DNA of 64,000 bases, taken from Streptomyces sp. R302 (GTDB lineage Bacteria > Actinomycetota > Actinomycetes > Streptomycetales > Streptomycetaceae). Both the position numbers and the translations under genes were made by a program. The stretch is taken from contig NZ_JABBGE010000001.1 of NCBI RefSeq assembly GCF_012927245.1, positions 649,513 through 713,512 of the forward strand, read 5' to 3'. Below are positions 40,406 to 48,512 of the stretch, piece by piece (position 1 is the first letter of the stretch; every line of letters starts with the position of its first letter). Under the pieces are notes generated by a model, which saw only the letters and a list, made by a program, of their open reading frames with translations, was not told the DNA's origin and ran no database searches.

Positions 40406-41164
40406 ATGTCTGAGCAGCCGCCATACCTCCGCATCGCCGACGAACTGCGGCGGCGGATCGCGGAGCACGAGTGGACTCCCGGAGACCGTCTGCCCTCGCG
40501 GGCCCAGATCGGCCAGGAGTGCGGGGTGGGTGAGAACGTCGTCCGTCGGGCCCAGGAGCTGCTCATCTCCCAGGGTGTGTTGGAGGGGCGGGCTGGGTCG
40601 GGGACGTACGTGGCCGAGCCTCGGCAGCGGGTGCGGATGGTTCGGTCTGCGGCGCGTGAGCAGCCCGATGGGTCGCCGTTCCGGGCCGACATGAAGGCCG
40701 TGGGGCGGAATGGCGGCTGGGAGAGTCGAACCGATGCGAAGGTGCCCGCGCCGACCGAGATCGCTGCGCGGCTCGGGGTCGGTGAGGGCGAGCTGTGCGT
40801 CCGGACCGTGTATGAGTTTCTTGCCGACGGGCGGCCCGTGCAGCTGTCGACGAGCTGGGAGCCGTACGACCTCACTGGCGGGACCCTTGTCGTCCTTCCT
40901 GAGGGTGGGCCTCACGCCGGGGCCGGCGTTGTGAACCGGATGGCAGAGATCGGAGTCACGGTCAGCCACGCCGTCGAGCAGCCCGAGCCGCGGCAGGCGA
41001 CCGCAGAGGAGGCGTCGCTCCTCGGGATCCAGAAGGCCGCGCTCGTCACCCACATCCGGCGGACGTACTACAGCGACCAGGGCAGGCCCGTAGAGACGGC
41101 GGACATCGTCGTACCTGCTTCCCTGTGCGAGATCGTCTACGAGGTTCCGATCCAGCGGCATTGA
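40406..41164 (+). CDS. GntR-family regulator (UTRA type), autoregulated
   Basis: 252 residues. Winged helix: YLRIADELRRRIAEHEWTPG, RLPSRAQIGQECGVGENVVR, VLEGRAGSGTYVAEP; UTRA domain from about residue 90 (PTEIAARLGVGEGELCVRTV; STSWEPYDLTGGT). It probably binds the tandem sites in its own promoter and controls the divergent small-gene operon. It is the third GntR protein on the element; the three are not close copies of one another. Confidence 0.9.
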   Translation: MSEQPPYLRIADELRRRIAEHEWTPGDRLPSRAQIGQECGVGENVVRRAQELLISQGVLEGRAGSGTYVAEPRQRVRMVRSAAREQPDGSPFRADMKAVGRNGGWESRTDAKVPAPTEIAARLGVGEGELCVRTVYEFLADGRPVQLSTSWEPYDLTGGTLVVLPEGGPHAGAGVVNRMAEIGVTVSHAVEQPEPRQATAEEASLLGIQKAALVTHIRRTYYSDQGRPVETADIVVPASLCEIVYEVPIQRH

Positions 41165-41275
41165 CGTCCGTGGCTCGAATCGTCATGCCGGACGCGGGCG
41201 ACGTCTGTAGGTCGCTCGCTCCAGAACAACTCCAGTCCACAGCAGCTCTTCCGACCTCGGCTGTACGGTCACCAT

Positions 41276-41545
41276 GTGGACGAAGAACCAGTGATTATCA
41301 AACTCACGCGTGACCAGGCATTCGTCCTGTCTGACTGGCTGTATGAAGTCATGATGCAGTCCGACAAGCTGGACGCCATCGTGCCGGACCGAGCGGTCTG
41401 GTCGGGGATCTACGCGATTTCCGGAACGTTGGAGACGACTCTGCCCGAGGTCTTCATGCCTGACTACGCCGGCCGCCTGGAGCAGGCGAGGCGGCGTTTG
41501 TTGGAGACCGTGGGCAGCGACGAAGACGACGAAGCGGGAGCGTGA
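41276..41545 (+). CDS. Hypothetical protein
   Basis: 89 residues from GTG 41276. Acidic, soluble: VIIKLTRDQAFVLSDWLYEV, MQSDKLDAIVPDRAVWSGI, LEQARRRLLETVGSDEDD. The DxAFVLSDWLYEV..D.. pattern resembles small proteins annotated as hypothetical near GntR genes in Streptomyces. No function assigned. It ends 6 bp before the next gene. Confidence 0.72.
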   Translation: MDEEPVIIKLTRDQAFVLSDWLYEVMMQSDKLDAIVPDRAVWSGIYAISGTLETTLPEVFMPDYAGRLEQARRRLLETVGSDEDDEAGA

Positions 41546-41551
41546 AGGACT

Positions 41552-41737
41552 TTGGAGACACTCGGGTACGCGATTGCCGCCGTGGCGTGGGGCAGCGCTG
41601 TCATGGCCCTACTCGCAGGTGTGGTCGCCACGGTGCTGACCGTCAGGTGGCGTCGGCGCGCCATCGCGGCTCTGGAAAGCGAAGAGCTGGCCGCCGAAGG
41701 GTGGCAAGCCCCGGGCCGGCCTGACATCTCTCCCTGA
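41552..41737 (+). CDS. Single-pass membrane peptide, paralogue of 46341-46520
   Basis: 61 residues starting TTG-GAG. One membrane helix (YAIAAVAWGSAVMALLAGVV) followed by VRWRRRAIAALESEEL, a positive-inside cytoplasmic tail. GAAGGA is only two bases from the TTG, so initiation is uncertain. A close paralogue outside the element (46341) has the same start, helix and RWRRR.IAALE motif, which supports both as real genes. Confidence 0.65.
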   Translation: METLGYAIAAVAWGSAVMALLAGVVATVLTVRWRRRAIAALESEELAAEGWQAPGRPDISP

Positions 41738-41808
41738 CAACAGTGACACCGCCGATGGTCCTGCCCGAGGCCCTCTTGAGCGTGGGTCGCTCGGTGGACA
41801 ATGACGAC

Positions 41809-42228
41809 ATGACGTTGACGATTTGGGTCGATGACTGGCAGATGCAGTGCTGCGGAGAGAGCTTCGCGCCGGGGGACGTTGTCTCGTGGACGCTGCTGGA
41901 GGTCGATTCGGAGGACTACGTCGACGTTGTCGGTAGCGAACGTGCGGATGAGATCGACTTTTGCGAGGAGCATCACGGCCAGGAGGAGGGGCACGCACCC
42001 ACCTCGGTGGAAGTGGTGTCGATCGTCGAGGTGCACTGCCGTTATGGGGTACCCCCGGGCTCCACGGACAGGGTGAACCACCCCGTTCCGGGGACGACTG
42101 TACTGGTGCCGGTTGAGAAGGCGGACGGGTGGGCGAAGGCCAGGCCTGACGTGAGCTTCGCGGGCTACCTGGTGACCGCCCGGCGCGTCACCGACCTGCC
42201 GGAAGGTGCGGCTGCTCGCGGTCAATGA
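41809..42228 (+). CDS. DUF6578-like protein
   Basis: 139 residues. Begins MTLTIWVDDWQMQCCGESFAP, with a paired Cys and WQMQCCG motif typical of DUF6578 proteins, then VSWTLLEVDSEDYVDVVG and a histidine-rich acidic stretch (CEEHHGQEEGHA). Possibly metal binding. The open frame extends upstream to 41743, but ATG 41809 gives the family N terminus. Last gene before attR. Confidence 0.72.
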   Translation: MTLTIWVDDWQMQCCGESFAPGDVVSWTLLEVDSEDYVDVVGSERADEIDFCEEHHGQEEGHAPTSVEVVSIVEVHCRYGVPPGSTDRVNHPVPGTTVLVPVEKADGWAKARPDVSFAGYLVTARRVTDLPEGAAARGQ

Positions 42229-42244
42229 GGGGGCCGGCGGCACG

Positions 42245-42263
42245 CGTGCCAGATGCGTGCCAG
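42245..42263. repeat. Putative integrase arm sites, right end
   Basis: CGTGCCAG at 42245-42252 and 42256-42263, 11 bp apart, as at the left end (24571-24589). A third, degenerate pair lies outside the element at 46111-46129. Confidence 0.6.
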
Positions 42264-42378
42264 ATCGAACGGTCAACCACGGTCACTGGAGGATCGATGC
42301 GGCGTTCACGGCTTGTGGCAGCCGTCGTAGCGCACCGAGGGGCTGAGCTGCGATGACGGATCAGCCGCAGGCGCCAGG

Positions 42379-42426
42379 CTTACAAAGCAGATGTCGGCGG
42401 TTCGAAACCGTCCGCGCCCACCAGCA
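42379..42426 (+). repeat. attR (48-bp core)
   Basis: Identical to attL. It carries only the 3' half of tRNA-Val, without the 5' half, so it is not a working tRNA gene. Confidence 0.95.
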
Positions 42427-42427
42427 C

Positions 42428-42461
42428 AAAGGCCCCCAGTCGATCATGGCTGGGGGCCTTT
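42428..42461 (+). terminator. Original tRNA-Val terminator, displaced by integration
   Basis: AAAGGCCCCCAG pairs with CTGGGGGCCTTT immediately after attR. It now terminates nothing obvious because the intact tRNA gene is 18 kb away. Confidence 0.85.
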
Positions 42462-42683
42462 GACGTCCGTGCCCGACGTAAAAGGGCGTGATCAGGGGAA
42501 ATGGCGGAGGAAGCCTTCAACATAGGGGGGAAGAAGGAGTGGCTCCGGGAGGGGCGGGTGGGTTCGTGGTGCTGATGGGCGACGGACCGATGGCCGGGTG
42601 CGTTCGGCTACCCGGGGGAGGTTCGTGACGTCGTTCTCCGTCGGGCAGCTGATTGGTTGATTTGGCGAGGCTTCGTGCTCGAT

Positions 42684-42723
42684 GACGGCTGCCGTGCACG
42701 CCTTCTGACGTGCGGCAGCCGTC
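42684..42723 (-). terminator. Terminator of the SRA-SBD-HNH gene
   Basis: GACGGCTGCCG...CACG pairs with CGTGCGGCAGCCGTC, 9 bp after the stop of the leftward gene. The remaining sequence from 42462 to 42683 holds no gene I can support. Confidence 0.75.
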
Positions 42724-42731
42724 TGGTCCGG

Positions 42732-44522
42732 TCAGGAGGTCTCGCCTTGGGTGGCATGGGCGGTCGTGTCCCTGCCGCAGAGCGCTCGGTGGTAGCGAAG
42801 GTGCGCTTCGTCGAGTGGGTGGGCGGGGTGCTTGCGGAGCGGGCCTATGGGGCTGTTGTTCGCCGTCGAGCGAACGGTTCCTTCGGCGTCGATGTAGATC
42901 GCCAGGGTGTCGAACTGAACGTGGTGATTCGGGCACAGGACGAGCAGGTTGGCCTGTTCGTCGGGGCCGTTGTGGGGGCGGCCGAGGCCACGGATGTGGG
43001 CGGCCTCGCTGTAGGTGCCGAAGCGGGTCGACAGCTGGAGGGCGCACACCTGACAGCGGTCGCCGTGCAGCTTCTTCACCTTGGCCGTCAGGGCGGTGTC
43101 GCGGATGACGAGGGAGGAGGTGACCGTGCGGCGTGCGGCAGGAACCGTTTCCCTCGCGTGATCCTCTGTGGAGTCCTCGATGCCGCCGGCGCTTTCGTAG
43201 CCGGCCAGTCCCAGCCGCTCCAGCAGGGCGTGCTGATCTATGTCTGCCAGGTAGGTCTCCCGCAGGACAGCCACAGCCTGGGACCGGACGAAGGGGTCTT
43301 CCAGCAGCCGCGCGACCTGCTCGGTCACTCCTCCTTCGGGGTTGAGCCTGTCGAACGCTGCGGCGTGGGCCACGGCGACCAGCTCGGGTGGGAGGCCATG
43401 GACATCCCACAGTCGGCTCGTCTGCAGGTGCACGAACGGGTACTCGGGGGTGATGGAGGATTCGGGGAGGCCGAACTCGGCCAACAGGCTGCCCACTTCC
43501 TCGCGGAACTCTCGCCAAGGTGCGAGGTGAGGCTTGCCCGTGGCCACTCGGGAGATGCCCCACAGGAGAGCCAACGGCTTGTGCCTGCTCTGCCGACCGT
43601 TCCTCTTGTGGACCCGGAGGTTCCTCAATCTGTCCATGAGCACGCTCACCATGAGCTCGGCGGACGATTCGGTCGGGGTTCGGGAGGCCGAACCGGAGGC
43701 GTCCGGTTCGCGTGGCGCGGGAAGCGGCGGCGTGAGTTCCCGGCCGCTCTCGGGCGACTGCCGGACCGTTTCCCTGCCGCTGGGAGGGCGAACGGCCCAA
43801 CGCCGAGCCTCGGGCATCGCAGCATGCCCCTGCTCCACCCACTGGCGCCAGGAACGGGGAGCGAGCTGCAGCGCGTCGGCGGTCGAGAGCTCAGGGTTGC
43901 CCCGAGCCTCGATCCAAGCCCAGTCGACCTGATCGTTCTCTGCGCTCAGATCCAGGAGGGATAGTTCGTATCGATAGTTCGGGAAGGAGGTTCCCGTCGC
44001 TTGCTGCTCGATCTGCTCGGCGCGGTCGATCACCGCAACGCCGCAGAACTCGACGTATCCCTTGGGTGTCTTGTTGCGCGAGACCGCGGCGAACACCAGC
44101 AGCGGTACGGCCAGCGCGCGCTGCTCCGCAGCGAGCCCCTGGTGTTCCTCCAGTGCCTCCAGCAGTACCGCATTGCCTTGTGTGGTGCCCACCGGCACCG
44201 TGTGGTCGACCCGATGGTCGCCGAAATAGAGGATTCGGCCGTTGTCCAGGTCGAACACATCGTGCCAGGGCGTTTCAGCCGTTCCGGCCTTCCACGGGCT
44301 GGAGCGGATCAGGATGCACGGACGGCGCAGCCCGCCGGGCGCCTTGACCTTGGCAATCGGGTTGATTCCCTTGCTGAGCTGGATCTGAGCGAGCCTCTCC
44401 GAGGCTGTGACGTGGTGGATGTTTGGGTGACCGTCGATGAACGCCACCTCGGGATCTCTGTTTCGAGCAGACCGAAACACGTCCCCGACACGCAACAGGC
44501 TTCCCACCGGTCCTCCCCTCAT
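42732..44522 (-). CDS. ScoMcrA-type modification-dependent (type IV) restriction endonuclease
   Basis: 596 residues. N-terminal ScoMcrA-like SRA domain (VGDVFRSARNRDPEVAFIDG; ILIRSSPWKAGTAETPWHDV; DNGRILYFGDHR); central sulfur-binding-type domain (LRNLRVHKRNGRQSRHKPLA; PEYPFVHLQTSRLW); C-terminal HNH nuclease (CQVCALQLST, EAAHIRGLGRPHNGPDE, NLLVLCPNHHVQFD) with two Cys pairs for structural zinc. ScoMcrA of S. coelicolor cuts DNA bearing phosphorothioate or 5-methylcytosine; the same three activities are predicted here, though domain order differs from the classic SBD-first layout. GTG 44507, with GGGGAGGA upstream, is an alternative start. It lies just outside attR. Confidence 0.85.
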   Translation of the reverse strand: MRGGPVGSLLRVGDVFRSARNRDPEVAFIDGHPNIHHVTASERLAQIQLSKGINPIAKVKAPGGLRRPCILIRSSPWKAGTAETPWHDVFDLDNGRILYFGDHRVDHTVPVGTTQGNAVLLEALEEHQGLAAEQRALAVPLLVFAAVSRNKTPKGYVEFCGVAVIDRAEQIEQQATGTSFPNYRYELSLLDLSAENDQVDWAWIEARGNPELSTADALQLAPRSWRQWVEQGHAAMPEARRWAVRPPSGRETVRQSPESGRELTPPLPAPREPDASGSASRTPTESSAELMVSVLMDRLRNLRVHKRNGRQSRHKPLALLWGISRVATGKPHLAPWREFREEVGSLLAEFGLPESSITPEYPFVHLQTSRLWDVHGLPPELVAVAHAAAFDRLNPEGGVTEQVARLLEDPFVRSQAVAVLRETYLADIDQHALLERLGLAGYESAGGIEDSTEDHARETVPAARRTVTSSLVIRDTALTAKVKKLHGDRCQVCALQLSTRFGTYSEAAHIRGLGRPHNGPDEQANLLVLCPNHHVQFDTLAIYIDAEGTVRSTANNSPIGPLRKHPAHPLDEAHLRYHRALCGRDTTAHATQGETS

Positions 44523-44595
44523 GGCACTGCCCCGCCTCCTCGATCTTGCCAGGTCCGCGAGGCCACTGGCCCTGCAGGTCAAGCGGGGGCTCGCC

Positions 44596-45063
44596 TCAGT
44601 TTCGTAGGTGTGGCCAACCGTCTCTGTTCGAGCAGCTCTCGAAGCAGTGGCGGGTCGTGCGGTCCCACTCGTTGCCGGTGGCCAGCTCGTACGCCTCGTC
44701 CGGGACGTACAGGAGCGATTCGCCGTCGAGCTCGGTGGAGGTGTACGGAGCGAACTTGTCCGTGTCGGAGAAGACGCTCTCCCACACGGCCCGGCCGGCG
44801 GCGACGACCGCGCATCGGGAGTACAGGAACGCGTCGGACGACTGTGGGAAGGGACTGCCGTCCCGAAGCGTCATGTCGATCACCGGCAGGGTGCCGAACT
44901 TCTCCTGGTCCAGACGGTAGAGCGCCTCGGCGTGCCGTTCCGCGAAGCCGACGATGTCGGAGACGGGGCGGCGGCTCAGCTCCTCAGCGAGGCGATGGCA
45001 GTTCTCTTTGGTGGCTTCGCCGTTCAGGGTGGCTATCAGTGCCCAGAAGTCGGCCCATGTCAT
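44596..45063 (-). CDS. DUF4240 domain protein
   Basis: 155 residues. Begins MTWADFWALIATLNGEATKE, the usual N terminus of DUF4240, followed by FAERHAEALYRLDQEKFGTL and DAFLYSRCAVVAAGRAVWES, YVPDEAYELATG. DUF4240 is a small all-alpha family related to WGR-linked and SMI1/immunity-neighbourhood proteins; function unknown. It starts 106 bp from the divergent frameshifted gene. The frame extends upstream to 45414 without coding signals, so ATG 45063 is used. Confidence 0.8.
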   Translation of the reverse strand: MTWADFWALIATLNGEATKENCHRLAEELSRRPVSDIVGFAERHAEALYRLDQEKFGTLPVIDMTLRDGSPFPQSSDAFLYSRCAVVAAGRAVWESVFSDTDKFAPYTSTELDGESLLYVPDEAYELATGNEWDRTTRHCFESCSNRDGWPHLRN

Positions 45064-45169
45064 TCTCACGGGCGCAGGATGCCAGGGAGGTCTGACATGT
45101 CGGGCGGGCCGACTACTGCCAAGCGCCCGATCGAACTGGGCTGTCAGTGCCTCTGCGCACCTTCTCGTC

Positions 45170-45647
45170 ATGGTGAGCAGGCCTCCTGAGACCTGGCGTG
45201 TCTGGATGGCGCAGGCGGCCCGAGACGTCGAGGCCGGGATCTTGGAGCCCGATGGTGCAGGCGTGGCAGAGATGCACCCAGAGTTCGTGCTGAGGGCGAC
45301 GGACTCGGCGCTGGAGGCGTTCGAGGCGGAGATGCGGGGTCTCGTGAATCCTTCCGACGGGAAGGTCTTCCGGGCGGTCGAAAGGATCGTTCTCGCGCTC
45401 AACGCTGTCGACACACATGGGAGCCGGTTTCTGCACCGAGGAGCGGGAGCAGCTTTGCTGGTACGTCGACCTCACCCTGGGCGAGTACGGCGTGGACGTG
45501 GCTGCTCTGCTGGCGAGAAAGGACATCGTCCGAGCGAGGATCACTGATGCCTGGCGCAACTGTGACCGTGGCTTCCTGGACGTCTGTCAGTGTGCGGGGC
45601 ACGAGGGAAAGCTCCCGGCCCTGGTGCCCTGCCCCTGTGGCGGCATC
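45170..45647 (+). pseudogene. Frameshifted conserved hypothetical gene
   Basis: Frame 1 from ATG 45170 reads AAGILEPDGAGVAEMHPEFV and LVNPSDGKVFRAVERIVLALNAVDTH up to about 45415; the sequence then continues in another frame as GAGFCTEEREQLCWYVDLT, ARKDIVRARITDAWRNC. Together they make one plausible soluble protein; separately each lacks an end. Single-base change near 45415. The second frame also has no stop before the next gene. Confidence 0.65.
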
Positions 45648-45656
45648 ATGAGTTCC

Positions 45657-45947
45657 ATGACTTCGGAAACCGGCTCAGTGCCGATCGAGAGCACTCACGT
45701 CACGGCCGCCGTTGAGGGCGCGAGGCTCCACTTCTCCTGGGATGCCGATGCCCGGATCGAGGTACGCAACCTTGGAGGCGAGGTCGTCATCGAGGCGAAC
45801 GCCGCGGGTCTCAGGACGCTTGCCGGGCATCTTCTGGTGCTGGCAGGCGAAGGAGTTCCTGATGGGGCTCATCTGCACCTCGAAGACAACAACGGACTGG
45901 AAGACGGGTCCGTCGGCCTGGTCTTGGAGCGTAGCGACGAAGAGTGA
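45657..45947 (+). CDS. Imm32-like immunity-type protein
   Basis: 96 residues. Small alpha/beta protein: GARLHFSWDADARIEVRNLG, NAAGLRTLAGHLLVLAGEG and DGAHLHLEDNNGLEDGSVGL, VLERSDEE. The AGLR.LA.HLL.LA..GVPDG.H.H pattern matches proteins grouped as Imm32, predicted antidotes in polymorphic toxin loci. No toxin gene is nearby, so it may be an orphan. The start may be ATG 45648 or 45657; the frame is open upstream through the pseudogene. Confidence 0.65.
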   Translation: MTSETGSVPIESTHVTAAVEGARLHFSWDADARIEVRNLGGEVVIEANAAGLRTLAGHLLVLAGEGVPDGAHLHLEDNNGLEDGSVGLVLERSDEE

Positions 45948-46340
45948 CCGGGTTCCTCGCGGTTGTCGCAGGAGCGGACATCTAGAACTGACATCAACGA
46001 AGCTGGATGACGGCGGCCATGCGCAATTGCCATGGCAGATGGAGCCGGCGATCCGGTTCTGAACGGGGCATGGCGGACGGACTCACGGCGCAGGCGTCGG
46101 CGCCAGGGACCGTGCCAGATCCGCGCCAGACCGAGCAGACAGCCACGGTCAATCGGGGGCCGCGGCAGTGTAGGCGAGGGCGGGGCGTGCAGTGCCGGGT
46201 GGGGCGGTTCCGCTCCTCGTCGGTGGCCGGCTCGTGCGCCCCGTCCGCATTGCCGAATAGCCAGGAAGTGCACGCCAACCGGTATGGGATGGTCTTACGA
46301 GATTCGGGTCGGTGGAGCTGTAGGTGAGGGGGAGAGTGCC
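45948..46340. other. Gap carrying a third copy of the arm-site repeat
   Basis: No supported gene. CGTGCCAG (46111-46118) and CGCGCCAG (46122-46129) with 11-bp spacing and about 45 bp of surrounding similarity match the right end of the element (42245-42290). This suggests a relic of a related integration or a duplicated end. Confidence 0.6.
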
Positions 46341-46520
46341 TTGGAGTCGGTCGGGTATCTCATGGGCGCCTTGGTCTGGGGTGCTGTGTTCGCCGCAGTG
46401 CTGGTGGCTGTGGTCGGGGCGTTTGTGGTTGTTCGATGGCGGCGCAGGACGATCGCGGCCTTGGAGCGTGCGGAGTTGGAGGCGGTCTCGCAACCCTCCG
46501 GGGGATCCCCGATCGGTTAG
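46341..46520 (+). CDS. Single-pass membrane peptide, paralogue of 41552-41737
   Basis: 59 residues from TTG 46341 with GGGGGAGAG seven bases upstream. One membrane helix (YLMGALVWGAVFAAVLVAVV) and tail RWRRRTIAALERAELEA, nearly superposable on the peptide encoded at the element's right end. Function unknown; a duplicated AICE passenger is likely. Confidence 0.65.
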   Translation: MESVGYLMGALVWGAVFAAVLVAVVGAFVVVRWRRRTIAALERAELEAVSQPSGGSPIG

Positions 46521-46660
46521 CTGGAGGTCTGCGGGGGCGCGTCGGCGGGAGGCGTGTGTCGGGGGGAGGGGGTGGGTTGACGGGGGTGTCGGGGGTGGGT
46601 GTACTCGCGGGATGGTTGACGTGGGGGGATGCTCCTGATGCGGGGGCTGTCGGTGGGGAC

Positions 46661-47162
46661 ATGACGGCGCAGAAGTATGTGGAGACTCGGCAGGGGCGGT
46701 ATCAGGAGTGGTACGACGTCAAGGCCGGGCGGATGAAGGCGATGCATCTGCGGATGCGGACGGTGTCCGTGGTGGACGGTGTCCGTGGTGGGTGGGGCGT
46801 TGGTGCCGGTGTTCGTGAATCTGGATGCCGGGTTCGCGCGGGTGACCGCGACCGTGCTGAGTGTGGTCGTGGTGGCTGCGGTGTCGTTGGAGAGCGTCTA
46901 CCGGTAGCGGGAGCAGTGGAAGAACTACCGGTCGACCGAGCAGCTCCTCGGGCACGAGCGGGTCTACTTCGAGACGCGGGTCGGGCCCTATCGGGAGCTG
47001 TCGCAGCGGGAGGCGTTCGCGTTGCTCGTGGCCCGGGTGGAGAAGGCCATCGCCCATGAGAACGCAGCCACGTTGAATGTGATGACCTTGGGGGCGCAGG
47101 TCGGGGGGGATGTGGAGGGGAAGGGCGGGAGCCCTGTTGTGCCTGGGGCTCGGGAGGGGTAG
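46661..47162 (+). pseudogene. DUF4231 membrane protein, inactivated twice
   Basis: ATG 46661 starts TAQKYVETRQGRYQEWYD and MHLRMRTVSVV; reading then shifts because a 16-bp unit (46760-46775) is tandemly duplicated (46776-46791). Removing one copy restores GGALVPVFVNLDAGFARV, and the frame continues to a TAG at 46905-46907 where relatives have Tyr, then EQWKNYRSTEQLLGHERVYF to the true stop at 47160. Intact members are small two-helix membrane proteins of unknown role. Confidence 0.85.
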
Positions 47163-47182
47163 CTCGGGAGGGGTAGGCGGCG

Positions 47183-47941
47183 TCAGGCGTCGAAGTCGTA
47201 TTCCAGGATGTAGGACGAGGCGTCCAGGGTCATGTCGTTGAGTTCGACCGGGCGGCCCCGTTCCGTGAACGCCGTGCGGCCGATGAGGACCACCGGGGTG
47301 CCCGGGGGGAGGGTCAGGCGGGTGGTCTCGTCCGCCGTCGGCATGCGGCAGCGGATCTCCTCGCGGAAGCGGACCGGGCGGTGGCCCAGTTCGGCCAGGC
47401 GGGCGTACGTGCCGCCCGGGCCCGTGTCGGGGCGGGTGACGGCCGTGTCGCGGACCAGATCGGCGGAGAGGTACGAGACCGAGAGCAGCACCGGCTTGTC
47501 GTCGAGGACGAAGCGGCGGCTGCGGACGCAGACGGGGGCCTTCGGCGGCAGGCCGAGCGCGGCGGCGACCCGGGGACCCGCCTCCTCCTCCGTCACCGTG
47601 ATCCCGTCCACGACCAGGTCCCGGTTCTCCACCTCCGCCGCCCACACCGAACGCCCGCCCGCCCAGCCGTCCGCCGCGAGGCGCGGGATGCCGCGGCGGC
47701 GCAGCGGGCGGAAGGCGCGGACGAAGACGCCGGCCCCCTTGCGGGCCTCCGTGAGGCCCTCGCCGCGGAGGACCGAGAGGGCCTGGCGGGCGGTCATCCG
47801 GGCCACCTCGTAGGTGGACATGAGGTCGTTCTCGCCGGGGAGCCGGTCGCCCGGCGCGAAGTCGCCGGACTGGATCGCTGTTCTCAACTCATCCGCGATG
47901 CGCTGGTACTTGGGGCGACGAGTGCTGTCCTGGTCGGTCAC
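47183..47941 (-). CDS. GntR-family regulator (UTRA type), chromosomal
   Basis: 252 residues from GTG 47941 with GGGAG nine bases upstream. Winged helix: YQRIADELRTAIQSGDFAPG, RLPGENDLMSTYEVARMTAR, LTEARKGAGVFVRAF; UTRA domain (AAALGLPPKAPVCVRSRRFV; ELNDMTLDASSYILEYDF). A palindrome ATCTCTAGAGAT about 105 bp upstream may be its operator. Converges with the DUF4231 pseudogene, which could once have been a companion. Confidence 0.9.
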   Translation of the reverse strand: MTDQDSTRRPKYQRIADELRTAIQSGDFAPGDRLPGENDLMSTYEVARMTARQALSVLRGEGLTEARKGAGVFVRAFRPLRRRGIPRLAADGWAGGRSVWAAEVENRDLVVDGITVTEEEAGPRVAAALGLPPKAPVCVRSRRFVLDDKPVLLSVSYLSADLVRDTAVTRPDTGPGGTYARLAELGHRPVRFREEIRCRMPTADETTRLTLPPGTPVVLIGRTAFTERGRPVELNDMTLDASSYILEYDFDA

Positions 47942-48045
47942 GAGTGGACCACTCCCTTCGTCTGCGGGACACCCTAAGGGGCCTCCCGCGGCCAGGGTGC
48001 ACACGTGTGCGCCGTCCTGCCCTCGTGATCCATCCATCGGGGGAC

Positions 48046-48057
48046 ATCTCTAGAGAT
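48046..48057. promoter_or_regulatory. Palindrome ATCTCTAGAGAT between divergent genes
   Basis: Perfect 12-bp palindrome in the GntR/48132 divergent spacer, followed at 48061 by TTGACA, a good -35 hexamer without a matching -10. Candidate GntR operator; binding not shown. Confidence 0.5.
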
Positions 48058-48131
48058 ACGTTGACAGGGCGAGGTCTCCGGGTTTCCCTGGGTGTCCCCA
48101 CGCAGCATTCCGGACGGGACGGAGGGGTGGC

Positions 48132-48359
48132 GTGCAACCTGTGCCCGAGGTCGGCGACCTCGTCCGTGACACCGCCACGGGGCGGGTCGGCTTCTTCGTA
48201 CGGAGCGATTCCGGCCGTTTCCTGATCCGCGCCGTCCACGGCGGCCCCGAGGCCGAGTGGGAGGCCGAGCCCCGCGACGTCCAGCCCGCCACGCCCCTGC
48301 GCGAGCTCCGCGCCCGCGCCGCCGAGATCAACGCGCGCAGCCGGCGGGGGCTGAACTGA
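48132..48359 (+). CDS. Conserved hypothetical protein
   Basis: 75 residues from GTG 48132. Beta-rich start (VPEVGDLVRDTATGRVGFFV, GRFLIRAVHGGPEAEWEAEP) and a helical basic C terminus (LRELRARAAEINARSRRG). Looks like a small SH3-like or KOW-type fold. Widespread in Streptomyces; role unknown. Confidence 0.75.
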   Translation: MQPVPEVGDLVRDTATGRVGFFVRSDSGRFLIRAVHGGPEAEWEAEPRDVQPATPLRELRARAAEINARSRRGLN

Positions 48360-48512
48360 TCCCTGCCGCGCCGTGCTGATCGTGCCGTGCCGAGGCATGC
48401 CGGGTCGTGCCGAGGCGTGCTGATGCGTGCCGCGCCTTGTCGCGTCTGGCTGGAATGCGACGGTCGTCCGCGACCCGCACCCGCTGTCAGTGGGGCGGGT
48501 CACACTGGAAGC

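Larger units (their letters stand above)
24434..42426. mobile_element. pSAM2-like actinomycete integrative and conjugative element
   Basis: Bounded by identical 48-bp direct repeats; about 17,945 bp from repeat to repeat. It carries the pSAM2-type set in order: int, xis, repSA-like, spd/transfer small genes, FtsK-type tra, a KorSA-like GntR gene and a Nudix gene. Transfer in this class is of double-stranded DNA between mycelia by a hexameric Tra pump. Cargo between 32.3 and 38.3 kb is clearly poorer in GC than the backbone. Everything needed for excision, replication and transfer looks intact, so it is probably active or recently so. Confidence 0.93.
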
